Shown here: piece by piece, positions 49,544 to 57,561 of the stretch
Layout of the letters: each line of letters begins with the position of its first letter
How positions within the stretch are numbered: the stretch's first letter is position 1
Assembly: GCF_020859565.1 (NCBI RefSeq)
Contig: NZ_JAJHUO010000026.1
Coordinates: forward strand, 28,079 to 92,078
DNA: 64,000 nucleotides
Reading direction: 5' to 3'
Origin: Saccharothrix luteola
GTDB lineage: Bacteria; Actinomycetota; Actinomycetes; Mycobacteriales; Pseudonocardiaceae
Position numbers and translations under genes: made by a program
The notes under the pieces: generated by a model
Told to the model about the DNA's origin: nothing
Seen by the model: only the letters and a program-made list of their open reading frames with translations
Database searches by the model: none

Positions 49544-50698
49544 TCATGATGACGACAACCAGGCGCCCAGCCGCCGCAACGCCTCCTCGATGTCGGGGGC
49601 GGCCCCGGCGAAGGACATCCGGATGAACTCGTGCCCGCGCACGGGGTCGAAGTCGACGCCCGGCACGATCGCGACCCCCGTGTCGTCCAGCAGGCGGCGG
49701 CAGAAGTCCATCGAGTCGTCGGTGAGGTGCGAGACGTCGGCGTAGGCGTAGAACGCGCCGTCGGCCGGGGCCACCTTGTCGATGCCGAGGTCGGCCAGGC
49801 CCTTGAGCAGCACGTCGCGGTTGAGGCGGTACCCCTCGACCAGGCGCTCGGTCTGCGCGTACGACTCGGGCTCGAACGCGGCGACGGCCGCGTGCTGGGC
49901 CAGTGCCGGCGGGCAGAGCGTGAAGTTGCCCGTCAGCCGGTCCACCGCCCGGCGCAGGTCGGGCGGCAGCAGCATCCACCCCAACCGCCAGCCGGTCATG
50001 GCGAAGGCCTTGGAGAAGGAGTTGACCACGATGGAGTCACGGGAGGTCTGCCACGCGCAGGCGAGGGGCGTGCCGTAGCTGATGCCGTGGTAGATCTCGT
50101 CGCTGACGAGCCGCACGTCGTGCTCGGCGCACCAGGCCGACAGGCCGGCCAGCTCGTCCGGGGACAGCACGGTGCCGGTGGGGTTCGCCGGGCTGGCCAC
50201 CACGAGCCCGTCGAGCGGCCCGGCGTCGTCCAGCATCGCCACCGTCGGCTGGAACCGCGTCTGCGGGCCGCAGGGCAGTTCGACCACCTCGCACCCGAGC
50301 GCCGTGAGGATGTTGCGGTAGGCGGGGTAGCCGGGGCGGGCCAGCGCGACCCGGTCGCCCGCCTCGAAGGCGGCGAGGAACGCCAGCAGGAACCCGCCGG
50401 AGGAGCCGGTGGTCACCACGACGTCGTCCGCCGAGATCTCCAGCCCGTACTGCCGGGAGTAGTGACCGGCCAGGGCTTCCCGCAGCTCCACGATCCCCAA
50501 CTGCTCGGTGTAGCCCAACGTCTGCTCGCGCAGCGCCCGGTGAGCGGCCTCCAACACCGGCGTCGGGGCCGGGCTGGACGGCTGCCCCGCCGCCAACGAC
50601 ACGACGTCCCCTACGACCCGCTGCCGCCGCGCCGCGGCGGACAGCACCTCCATGACGTGGAAGGGAGGCACATCGGCACGCCCGGCAACACCAACCAT
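49544..50698 (-). CDS. class I/II pyridoxal-phosphate aminotransferase
   Basis: A 384-residue fold-type I aminotransferase of the aspartate/aromatic type. The cofactor Lys is in VNSFSKAFAMTGWRLGW, ASPANPTGTVLSP carries the conserved Asn, VSDEIYHGISY the Asp/Tyr pair, and the C-terminal Arg is in EFIRMSFA. Amino-acid specificity cannot be told. The ATG is 59 bases from the divergent VOC gene. Confidence 0.92.
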   Translation of the reverse strand: MVGVAGRADVPPFHVMEVLSAAARRQRVVGDVVSLAAGQPSSPAPTPVLEAAHRALREQTLGYTEQLGIVELREALAGHYSRQYGLEISADDVVVTTGSSGGFLLAFLAAFEAGDRVALARPGYPAYRNILTALGCEVVELPCGPQTRFQPTVAMLDDAGPLDGLVVASPANPTGTVLSPDELAGLSAWCAEHDVRLVSDEIYHGISYGTPLACAWQTSRDSIVVNSFSKAFAMTGWRLGWMLLPPDLRRAVDRLTGNFTLCPPALAQHAAVAAFEPESYAQTERLVEGYRLNRDVLLKGLADLGIDKVAPADGAFYAYADVSHLTDDSMDFCRRLLDDTGVAIVPGVDFDPVRGHEFIRMSFAGAAPDIEEALRRLGAWLSSS

Positions 50699-50757
50699 GC
50701 CGGCCAGGCTAATCGACGGCCCGGGAGGATCCGCAGCTCACCACTACTGTCGTCACC

Positions 50758-51138
50758 ATGCACCGCAGCCGCGTCTACGCCCTGCTGATCGACACACCCC
50801 GTGCCGAGGCCGACCGGTCCGCCGCCTTCTGGTCGGCAGCCCTCGGCGCCACCGCCCACCCGGTGCCGGGCGAGGAGCAGTTCACCTCACTGCACAACGC
50901 CCTGCCGCACCTCGTCGCCGCCGTGCAGGCGGTGGACGACGAGCCCCGCTTCCACCTCGACATCGAGACCGACGACGTCGAGGCCGAGACGGCAAGGCTG
51001 CTGGCCCTCGGCGCGACCGAGGTGTCCCGCTGGCTGGAGTGCCGGATCCTGCGCGCCCCCGGCGGCCACCTGCTGTGCGTCCTCCCCGTCCACAGCCCGA
51101 CCGACCTGTTCGATTCGCAGTCCAACACCTGGCCCTAG
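50758..51138 (+). CDS. VOC-superfamily (glyoxalase-like) protein
   Basis: A 126-residue single-domain vicinal-oxygen-chelate protein of the Glyoxalase_6 type. It starts VYALLIDTPRAEADRSAAFWSAALGA, with RFHLDIETDDVEAETARLLALGATEV in the middle and RAPGGHLLCVLPV near the end. TACTGT six bases before the ATG suggests a leaderless transcript. Enzymatic activity unknown, as many members bind or modify small hydrophobic molecules. Confidence 0.85.
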   Translation: MHRSRVYALLIDTPRAEADRSAAFWSAALGATAHPVPGEEQFTSLHNALPHLVAAVQAVDDEPRFHLDIETDDVEAETARLLALGATEVSRWLECRILRAPGGHLLCVLPVHSPTDLFDSQSNTWP

Positions 51139-51185
51139 CGCCTGTCCTCAAGCAGCTGCAGCTGATCTGGCTCGACCTTGGGTCG

Positions 51186-51415
51186 TGGCACGCAGGCATG
51201 AGTCGACCGAGAAGCCGTGGCAGGCCGTCGAGCCGCTGCTGCCCGCCTCGGACGCGAAGGTGCGTCCGAGGGCGGACGACCGACGGGTGATCATCGCCGA
51301 CAAGGGCCACGTCTCCCGCGAACTGGACCGGTTCCTGCACGAACGCGGGGTCCCGGCTGACCCGGCAGCCCTTCTACCGCGACCGCACGCCCCACCCCGG
51401 CGATCAGAGGAATTC
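51186..51415 (+). pseudogene. IS982-like transposase remnant
   Basis: Fragments of a transposase in two frames. WQAVEPLLPASDAKVRPRADDRR joins directly to VIIADKGHVSRELDRFLHERG. After a one-base frame change, LTRQPFYRDRTPHPGDQRN follows. The ADKG..S.ELD.FL..RG..L....YR.RTP.PG pattern is that of IS982-family C-terminal regions. The middle of the gene is missing and no inverted repeats are evident. Its end overlaps the stop of the shortened EspG gene. Confidence 0.6.
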
Positions 51416-51937
51416 CTCCACCAGGCCGGTGATCCTCTTCCGCAGCACGTCGGGCTCGACCGGTCCGTGGAAGTCGACCACGTCCGCCGCACGCCTGCGC
51501 CGCCCGCTCCGGTCGATCGCCGCGGCGCCGAACTGGCCGCGCAGGTCCGGTCCGCCGACCAGGCCGTCGGCGAGTTCGGGCAGCAGCCCGACCAGCGCGG
51601 TCGCCAAGTCGGCATCGACCTCCCGCACGGTGAGCAGGTCCCGCGTCAGCACGGCCAGCACGGAACCCGAACCCGAGCCGGTGGACGCGGCCAGCGCGCG
51701 CACCGCGGCTCTGCCCATGCCCAGCCGCAGGTCCGCCGACCGCGGCGGGTTGGCGATGAGCTTGAACGCCGCACCGAGCCACGGGTCGAGCTCGCCGCCT
51801 CGTGCCAGTCCTTGGGCGGTGAGGTGGCTCCACGGCGCCGGGTCGTCCTGCACGTGCAGCACGATCGGCATGGCGCCGAGGTCGAGGTGTTCCCAGGCGG
51901 TGCGGAACGCGGTGGCGCTGAGGGTCGCATTGGTCAC
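51404..51937 (-). CDS. shortened EspG-family protein (module 2)
   Basis: A 177-residue protein similar to EspG at both ends but about 80 residues shorter than its relatives. The N-terminus LSATAFRTAWEHLDLGAMPIVLHV parallels LSAEEFDVLWERLDLGQMP of the module 1 EspG, and the C-terminus RRAADVVDFHGPVEPDVLRKRI parallels its last strand and helix. The missing part corresponds to the central helical bundle (LRQHGV region). It is the last gene of module 2 and abuts a transposase remnant. It may be a degenerate copy or a minimal chaperone. Confidence 0.65.
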   Translation of the reverse strand: MTNATLSATAFRTAWEHLDLGAMPIVLHVQDDPAPWSHLTAQGLARGGELDPWLGAAFKLIANPPRSADLRLGMGRAAVRALAASTGSGSGSVLAVLTRDLLTVREVDADLATALVGLLPELADGLVGGPDLRGQFGAAAIDRSGRRRRAADVVDFHGPVEPDVLRKRITGLVEEFL

Positions 51938-52039
51938 CAGACGTCACTCCCGAATGACGGCGGGCGTTGCTCCGGCCCCCCGGCCCGCTCCGGAACTGAC
52001 GTCCTGGAGGACGCGCGGGTTCCGTTTGGCGCCGGGAAC

Positions 52040-52807
52040 TCAGACCTCCTGGACCAGCTCCCACACGCAGCCGGCGAGCCGGGCGTTGTCGATCGGGGTG
52101 ATCGTGCTCCAGTTGCGACCGTCCGAACTGGGCCGGACCTGGTGCAGGTAGCGGCCTGACGGCGTGTCGTGCCAGGCGACCACGCGACCCGCGCGCACGG
52201 GCGGGCCGCCGTGCTGGGCGCGTTCGACGCCGAACTGGCCGCGGGTGCTCATTCCGTCGCACATGCCGGCCAGCTCCTGCGCCTCGTGCAGCGGCAACCC
52301 GTGCCGCTCCAGCGCCAGCACCAGTTTCTCCGCGTCCCGCCCGGCCTCGTCGGACGCCGCGCGCAGCACGTCGTTCGGCAGGCTGATCGACCGCCCGTAC
52401 CCGGCGGGCATGTCACCGGCGACCGACACCGCCGCCTCGGCCAGCGCACTGGCCCGTGACTCGATCAACCACACCTCGTCGCCGTCGACCACGGCGAGGA
52501 TGCCCTCGTCACCGGCCGCCGCCGCAAGACCTTTGATCTTGCGGCGGTCGACCCAGATCCACAGGTCGATCGACACCTGCGGGTTGGCCAGCAGCGCGAA
52601 CGCGTCGGCCAACTCGGGCGTCAACCGCCGGTTGGCCGCCAGCCCGCGCCCGGCGAGCGAGCTCCAGGCCTGCTCGACGAACACGGCGCGCTCGGTGTGC
52701 GTGATGCCCGGGCTCGGCACGTCCAGCGCGACGTTGCGCCGGGCAAGTCGCTCACCCTCCCACGCGACGTCGAACTCCAACGTGGACAGGACAACCGTGC
52801 CGCTCAC
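52040..52807 (-). CDS. EspG-family type VII secretion chaperone (module 2)
   Basis: A 255-residue EspG-family protein. Blocks shared with the module 1 member include LSTLEFDVAWE, LDVPSPGITHTERAVFVEQAW, LERHGLPLHEAQELAGM (the helical LRQHGV counterpart), RGQFGVERAQ and GRYLHQVRPS..WSTITPIDNARL. Predicted cytosolic chaperone for the PPE-like protein encoded just upstream. The GTG lies one base after that gene's stop, so they are translated together. Confidence 0.84.
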   Translation of the reverse strand: MSGTVVLSTLEFDVAWEGERLARRNVALDVPSPGITHTERAVFVEQAWSSLAGRGLAANRRLTPELADAFALLANPQVSIDLWIWVDRRKIKGLAAAAGDEGILAVVDGDEVWLIESRASALAEAAVSVAGDMPAGYGRSISLPNDVLRAASDEAGRDAEKLVLALERHGLPLHEAQELAGMCDGMSTRGQFGVERAQHGGPPVRAGRVVAWHDTPSGRYLHQVRPSSDGRNWSTITPIDNARLAGCVWELVQEV

Positions 52808-52808
52808 T

Positions 52809-54095
52809 TCACTTCTTCTCGGTCTCGTCGCCGATGACCGACTGCACGACCATCCGCTCGTCACCGAACACGTCGTCGGAGTCGACGCCGTACTTGCGGA
52901 CGTGCTCGCCGTCGTCCTCGCCCGGCCCGCCCTTGGCGGTGGCCGCCGGCTGCAACATCGACGAACCCGCACCGGCCTTGCCCGCGACACCACCGGCCGC
53001 GCCACGACCGGGCGCGCGCTCGTCGGGGTCGATGGCGCCGATCGTCGCGGAGATGCCGGACTTCCCGCTCAACGTGCTGGGCACACCGGGCATCCCGGGC
53101 ACACCGCCCTTGCCGGCGGGGCCACCACCGGTGCCCTTGCCGCCGGCGGGGCCTTCAGGCGCCTTGGCGCCACCGGGCATCGCCGGCGCGGTGTTGCGCA
53201 CGAGCCGCGCACCGCGCGCCTGCGTCGCCGCGAGCCCGAGGCCGATCCCACCGGCCAACCCGAGCCCGAGCCCCAACCCGAAGTTGGACCCACCGCCCGG
53301 CTTGCCACCGAACGCGGCCGGCGGCAGCACCGTCTGGCCACCCGGCGGGTTCGGCAACAACCCCGTCGAGCCACCGGGCACCCCGGGCACCTGCGGCGGC
53401 ACACCGACCGAGCCACCGGGCAGGCCGCCCGGCACACCACCGGGGACACCGCCGGGCACGCCACCGGGGATCTGGGGCGCGGTCCCACCGAGCTGCCCCA
53501 CCGCCGCGACCGGCGTGCTGACGCTGGACGCCGCCGTCACGTCGAACTGCGGCGGCTTGTTCATGCCCTGGTACTGGTTCAGCGCGTCCCGACTGGCCTC
53601 GGTGTACTGGTCGAGCCCTCGGATCGCCTGCTCCCGCGCCGCCTGGGTCTCCTTGACCTCTTTGGCGTGATCGGTCTCGTGCCCGAAGAACCCGAGGAAG
53701 TCGTCACCGATGTGGGTCTCCGTGTCACCGCGCAACTTCTGCGGCTCGGGCATCCCGTTGCGGGTCTGGCTGTACGTGGCGCCCTGCACCGCGGTGGCCT
53801 GCGAGTTCTGCTGCGCCGCCTCGTCCGCCTCGGCCGCGTAGTCGGCCATGACGGTCGTCTTCTGGTTCGCCTGCTCGCCGGCGGCTCCCTGCCAGTCGAT
53901 GCCCAGCTTCTTCAGCTCCGTGCGCAGGGTCTCGTCCACCTCGATGAGGCTCGCGGACAGCTCGCGGAGCGCGTGCGAGGCGTCGCTGAACTTCTGCGCG
54001 GCGTCACCCGACTGGAACTGCTGGACGAGGGTGGCCAGCGCCTGGTTGTCGTAACCCTGGAACCGGAAATCCGGAATGTCTCGATGCCCGCTCAT
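52809..54095 (-). CDS. PPE-like type VII secretion substrate with Gly/Pro-rich tail (module 2)
   Basis: A 428-residue protein. The N-terminal 180 residues are helical with a WQG turn (LGIDWQGAAGEQ). A Pro/Gly-rich middle has perfect short repeats (PGGVPGGVPGGVPGG) and a glycine-rich GLGLGLGLAGGIGLG stretch that could contact membrane. The acidic tail ends YGVDSDDVFGDER then VVQSVIGD. The tail matches that of the module 1 protein, though the rest is only loosely similar. The ATG at 54095 has GGGGAGAG five bases upstream. No signal peptide. Export by an ESX system encoded elsewhere is inferred. Confidence 0.76.
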   Translation of the reverse strand: MSGHRDIPDFRFQGYDNQALATLVQQFQSGDAAQKFSDASHALRELSASLIEVDETLRTELKKLGIDWQGAAGEQANQKTTVMADYAAEADEAAQQNSQATAVQGATYSQTRNGMPEPQKLRGDTETHIGDDFLGFFGHETDHAKEVKETQAAREQAIRGLDQYTEASRDALNQYQGMNKPPQFDVTAASSVSTPVAAVGQLGGTAPQIPGGVPGGVPGGVPGGLPGGSVGVPPQVPGVPGGSTGLLPNPPGGQTVLPPAAFGGKPGGGSNFGLGLGLGLAGGIGLGLAATQARGARLVRNTAPAMPGGAKAPEGPAGGKGTGGGPAGKGGVPGMPGVPSTLSGKSGISATIGAIDPDERAPGRGAAGGVAGKAGAGSSMLQPAATAKGGPGEDDGEHVRKYGVDSDDVFGDERMVVQSVIGDETEKK

Positions 54096-54105
54096 GACTC
54101 TCCCC

Positions 54106-54702
54106 TCACGCCAATGTCGGCAAGGTGACGAGCGCCAGCTCGGCCGCCTTCTTCGCGTTGTCGCACATCTGCTCCTGGGAAGGCGTCTGCCCGATGGACG
54201 AGAAGTCCACGTACAACTGCTGACCGTCGGCGACATCGACGGAGACGGCGCAGTCCACGGTCGACGTGCCCTTGAAGGTGAGTTGCACAGCGGAGTAACC
54301 GCTCACCTCCACCTGCTCCACCGCGACGTTGCCGCTGCCGCGCCAGTACTCGATGCCCTTGGTCGTCACCAAGCCGACCTCATAGGTGACGCGAGGCGAG
54401 TCGTTGTTGCCGTACGCGCAGACCGGCTCGTCGCCGGCCTTCACGATGTCACCGTCGTTCCGCTCGGCTTCGACCACGGCGAGCTCTTCCATCTGCGCCG
54501 TGGTGAGAACCTTGCAGGGATCGATCCCGTCGAGCTTCACCTCGCGCGGTCGCACCTTCTCGGGGGCCGCCGACGTCGCGGTGGACGTGGTCGTCGTTGC
54601 ACCGACGGGGGTGGCATCACCGGGCTCGCGATCCGTGCAGCCCACGGCCACCAGTCCCAGGGTCGCAGCCACGACCACAACGCGAAGAAAGCTAGTGGAC
54701 AC
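54106..54702 (-). CDS. DUF3558 lipoprotein (module 2)
   Basis: A 198-residue lipoprotein. The signal STSFLRVVVVAATLGLVAVGC has lipobox AVGC, followed by a Thr/Ser linker and DUF3558 with LDGIDPCKVLTTAQMEEL, EPVCAYGN, DCAVSVDV and QMCDNAKKAAEL, the same four-cysteine framework as the module 1 lipoprotein. The GTG at 54702 lies inside the end of the PE-like gene (11-base overlap), indicating a single operon: PE-like, DUF3558, PPE-like, EspG, short EspG. Confidence 0.84.
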   Translation of the reverse strand: MSTSFLRVVVVAATLGLVAVGCTDREPGDATPVGATTTTSTATSAAPEKVRPREVKLDGIDPCKVLTTAQMEELAVVEAERNDGDIVKAGDEPVCAYGNNDSPRVTYEVGLVTTKGIEYWRGSGNVAVEQVEVSGYSAVQLTFKGTSTVDCAVSVDVADGQQLYVDFSSIGQTPSQEQMCDNAKKAAELALVTLPTLA

Positions 54703-55144
54703 TCTTCGCCCCGAACGCCGTGGTGACTTCTTCCTCGGTGAACCCGTACTGCTCGGCCACCGAGCGCAGCTGCTTGACCAGGCTGTCGAGACTGTCGATG
54801 TACTGCCGAATGCGCTCGCCGTAGGAATCCTCGGCTTCGACCAGCCTGCTGTTCCACGCCGCGGCCACACCGGCGTTCACCGGGTCGGTGCCATCCCCGA
54901 GTTCGACTCTGAGGTCCTTGCCGGCCCTTTCCAAGGCCTTGTTCAACCGGTCCGCCTGGTCGTCGATGATCTTGCCGGCCTGCAGCACGGTGTCCCGGCT
55001 GACCTCGAACTTCTGCCCCGAGCCGGGGCTGGCGGCCATCGTGTCGTTCAGCCGCTTCTCCGCCATGAACATGTCGCCGACCGCCTTGCCGACGGCTCCC
55101 CCCGCGGCGGCGACGGCTCCTAGTAGGCCGGTCTCCTGTTCCAC
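54692..55144 (-). CDS. PE-like type VII secretion substrate (module 2)
   Basis: A 150-residue helical protein. A Gly/Ala-rich start is followed by FEVSRDTVLQAGKIIDDQADRLNKAL and a long C-terminal helix with IDSLDSLVKQLRSVAEQYGFTEEEV, separated by a turn (DGTDPVNAG). This helix-turn-helix plan matches the PE-like protein of module 1, including the aromatic/Gly near the end of the second helix. GTG start. First gene of module 2, with about 140 bases of upstream sequence as its promoter region. Confidence 0.7.
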   Translation of the reverse strand: MEQETGLLGAVAAAGGAVGKAVGDMFMAEKRLNDTMAASPGSGQKFEVSRDTVLQAGKIIDDQADRLNKALERAGKDLRVELGDGTDPVNAGVAAAWNSRLVEAEDSYGERIRQYIDSLDSLVKQLRSVAEQYGFTEEEVTTAFGAKSVH

Positions 55145-55283
55145 GACGTCCTACCCCCGTACGGTCGGTAACGGATTGAACCCGGTTCGAGGCTACCAAC
55201 GACCACGTGAGCCAGGTCTGAGGTTGGACGAAGAAACCCCCGCGCCGGTTCCGCGGTGGGTCAACCGTGGGGCGAGAGCGGTG

Positions 55284-56540
55284 CTAGGGGACGGTGATCT
55301 CGCCGTTCGCCGCACGCAGCGCGATGTCCGTGCGGTGGTGGGAGCCGGTCAGGTGGACGCCCTCCACCCGGCGGTAGGCCTCGGCACGGGCGTCGGCCAG
55401 GGTCTTGCCCGTGCCGACGACCGACAGGACCCGGCCGCCGATCGAGACGACGGCGCCGTCCTCGCGACGTCGGGTGCCCGCGTGCAGGACGCCCTCCGCC
55501 TCGGACCCGCTGATCACGTCACCCGTGCGCGGCCGGCCGGGGTAGCCCTCGGCGGCGATCACGACGGTCACGGCGTGGCCCTCGGCCCACTCCAGCGGCG
55601 GCGCGGACGCGAGGGCGCCCGTGGCGGCGGCGTGGAACAGGGCCGCCGGCGGGGTGCGGAGCAGCGCCAGGACGGCCTGGGTCTCCGGGTCGCCGAACCG
55701 GCAGTTGAACTCGATCACCTGTGGGCCGGTGGAGGTCAGGGCCAGACCGGCGTACAGCAGGCCGGCGAACGGGGTGTCGCGGCGCGCCAGCTCGTCCACG
55801 ACCGGCTGGACGCACGTTGACACGATCGTGTCAACGAGGTCGGGCGCGGCCCAGGGCAGGGGCGAGTACGCGCCCATGCCGCCGGTGTTGGGGCCCGAGT
55901 CGCCGTCGCCGACGCGCTTGAAGTCCTGCGCGGGCAGCAGCGGCACCACGGTGGCGCCGTCCACCAGGCAGAACAGCGACACCTCCGGACCGTCGAGGAA
56001 CGACTCCAGCAGCACCGGGTGGCCGTGGTCGAGCAACGTCATGGCGTGCGCACGGGCCACGGCGCGGTCCGCGGTGACGACCACGCCCTTGCCCGCGGCC
56101 AGGCCGTCGTCCTTCACGACCCACGTCGGGCCGAACCGGGTCAGCGCCGAGTCGAGCCGGGCCGGGTTGTCGACGATCTCCGACACGGCGGTCGGCACGC
56201 CCGCGGCGGCCATGACGTCCTTCGCGAACGCCTTGGAGCCCTCGATCCGCGCCGCCGCGGCCGACGGGCCGAAGCAGGGGATCCCGATGGCGCGCACGGC
56301 GTCCGCCGCACCCGCCACCAGGGGCTGCTCCGGCCCGACCACGACCAGGTCGGCGTTCCACTCCTTGGCCAGGGCCGCGACCGCGCCGCCGTCGGTGACG
56401 TCGACCCCGTAGGTCTCGGCGACACCGGCGATGCCGGCGTTGCCGGGCGCACAGGCCAACGCGATCACCGAAGGATCCCGCGACAAAGCGAGGACAAGGG
56501 CATGTTCACGGGCGCCAGACCCGATGACCAGGACACGCAC
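55284..56540 (-). CDS. purD: phosphoribosylamine-glycine ligase (GAR synthetase)
   Basis: A 418-residue ATP-grasp enzyme for the second step of purine synthesis. RVLVIGSGAREHALVLAL is the N-terminal nucleotide-fold signature, WVVKDDGLAAGKGVVV the ATP-grasp loop, and RFGDPETQAVL the metal and ATP-binding block. All are intact and length is normal. The GTG at 56540 gives the usual VRVLVIGSG start and excludes eight residues of the longer frame. It follows the TAXI binding-protein gene by 28 bases on the same strand. Confidence 0.97.
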   Translation of the reverse strand: MRVLVIGSGAREHALVLALSRDPSVIALACAPGNAGIAGVAETYGVDVTDGGAVAALAKEWNADLVVVGPEQPLVAGAADAVRAIGIPCFGPSAAAARIEGSKAFAKDVMAAAGVPTAVSEIVDNPARLDSALTRFGPTWVVKDDGLAAGKGVVVTADRAVARAHAMTLLDHGHPVLLESFLDGPEVSLFCLVDGATVVPLLPAQDFKRVGDGDSGPNTGGMGAYSPLPWAAPDLVDTIVSTCVQPVVDELARRDTPFAGLLYAGLALTSTGPQVIEFNCRFGDPETQAVLALLRTPPAALFHAAATGALASAPPLEWAEGHAVTVVIAAEGYPGRPRTGDVISGSEAEGVLHAGTRRREDGAVVSIGGRVLSVVGTGKTLADARAEAYRRVEGVHLTGSHHRTDIALRAANGEITVP

Positions 56541-56568
56541 GGTGCGGAAGCCTAGATGACCCACCCGG

Positions 56569-57561
56569 TCATTCGCCCAGTGCGTCCAGCGAGCCGGGGT
56601 GCAGCGGCACCGGATCGGTCATCCCGGCCTTGTCCCGCGCGATGTCCTTGGCCGCCGGGTGCACGGCCTCCAGGTCCGACTTCTTCTCGTAGATGAGCTT
56701 GGTCACGGCGCACGCGTCGCCCTCGGGGAAGTCCGTGCGCACGAGCAGCACGTTCGGCACGGCCACCGTCGGCACGTCCGCGGGCTGCCCGTAGGTCGCG
56801 GCCGGGATGACGCCCCGGTCGTACACCTCGTTGATCTTCTTCAACGCGTCGAGCTGCGGCGTGATGTCGATGAACTTGACCTTGTCCTTCAGCGACGTGG
56901 TGATGTCGGTGATCTGCGCGGTGGGCAGGCCGCCGGACCAGACGAGGCCGTCGATGCTGCCGTCCTTCATCCCGTCCGCGGTCTTGGCCAGGTCGAGCCG
57001 CTGCGCCTGCACGTCGGTCTCCGGGTTCAGCCCGGCCGCCGTCAGCAGCCTCTGCGCGATCACCTCGGTGCCCGACTTGGGCGATCCGGTCGAGATCCGC
57101 TTGCCGCGCATGTCGGCCACGGAGTTGATCCCGGAATCGGCCCTGACCAGCACCTGCGTGTAGTTCGGGTACAGCCTGGTCAGTGCCTGCACCTGCTGCG
57201 GCTTGCCCTCGAACGCACCCTTGCCCGCGACCGCGTCCGCCGCCGTGTCGGCCAGCGAGAACGCCATGTCGTAGTCGCCCGCGACGAGCTGCTGGATGTT
57301 CTGCACCGACGCGCCGGTCTCGGCGGCGGTGGCCTTGAGCTTGGTGTTGTCGCTGATCAGCTTCGCCAGCCCGCCGCCGACGACGTAGTACACGCCGCCG
57401 GAGTTGCCGGTCGCGATGGTGATCCGCCCGTCCGCCGCCTCGCAGGCGGCGGTGCCCTGGTCGCCGTTCGATGCGGCGGGGGTCTGCTTCCCGCCGCACC
57501 CGGCCGCGACCAAGCCGACCGAGAGCACGCCGACGGCGACCCTAAGCGTCCAGCTGCGCAT
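56569..57561 (-). CDS. TAXI-family TRAP transporter solute-binding lipoprotein
   Basis: A 330-residue extracytoplasmic binding lipoprotein. The signal RSWTLRVAVGVLSVGLVAAGC has lipobox AAGC. The mature domain has ITIATGNSGGVYYVVGGGLAKL and ETGASVQNIQQLVAGDYDMAFSLAD, the hallmark of TAXI proteins, with RISTGSPKSGTEVIAQ in the middle. It binds a carboxylate-type solute (glutamate and dicarboxylates in some relatives) and delivers it to the fused permease encoded just upstream. ATG overlapping that gene's end by 20 bases. Confidence 0.92.
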   Translation of the reverse strand: MRSWTLRVAVGVLSVGLVAAGCGGKQTPAASNGDQGTAACEAADGRITIATGNSGGVYYVVGGGLAKLISDNTKLKATAAETGASVQNIQQLVAGDYDMAFSLADTAADAVAGKGAFEGKPQQVQALTRLYPNYTQVLVRADSGINSVADMRGKRISTGSPKSGTEVIAQRLLTAAGLNPETDVQAQRLDLAKTADGMKDGSIDGLVWSGGLPTAQITDITTSLKDKVKFIDITPQLDALKKINEVYDRGVIPAATYGQPADVPTVAVPNVLLVRTDFPEGDACAVTKLIYEKKSDLEAVHPAAKDIARDKAGMTDPVPLHPGSLDALGE

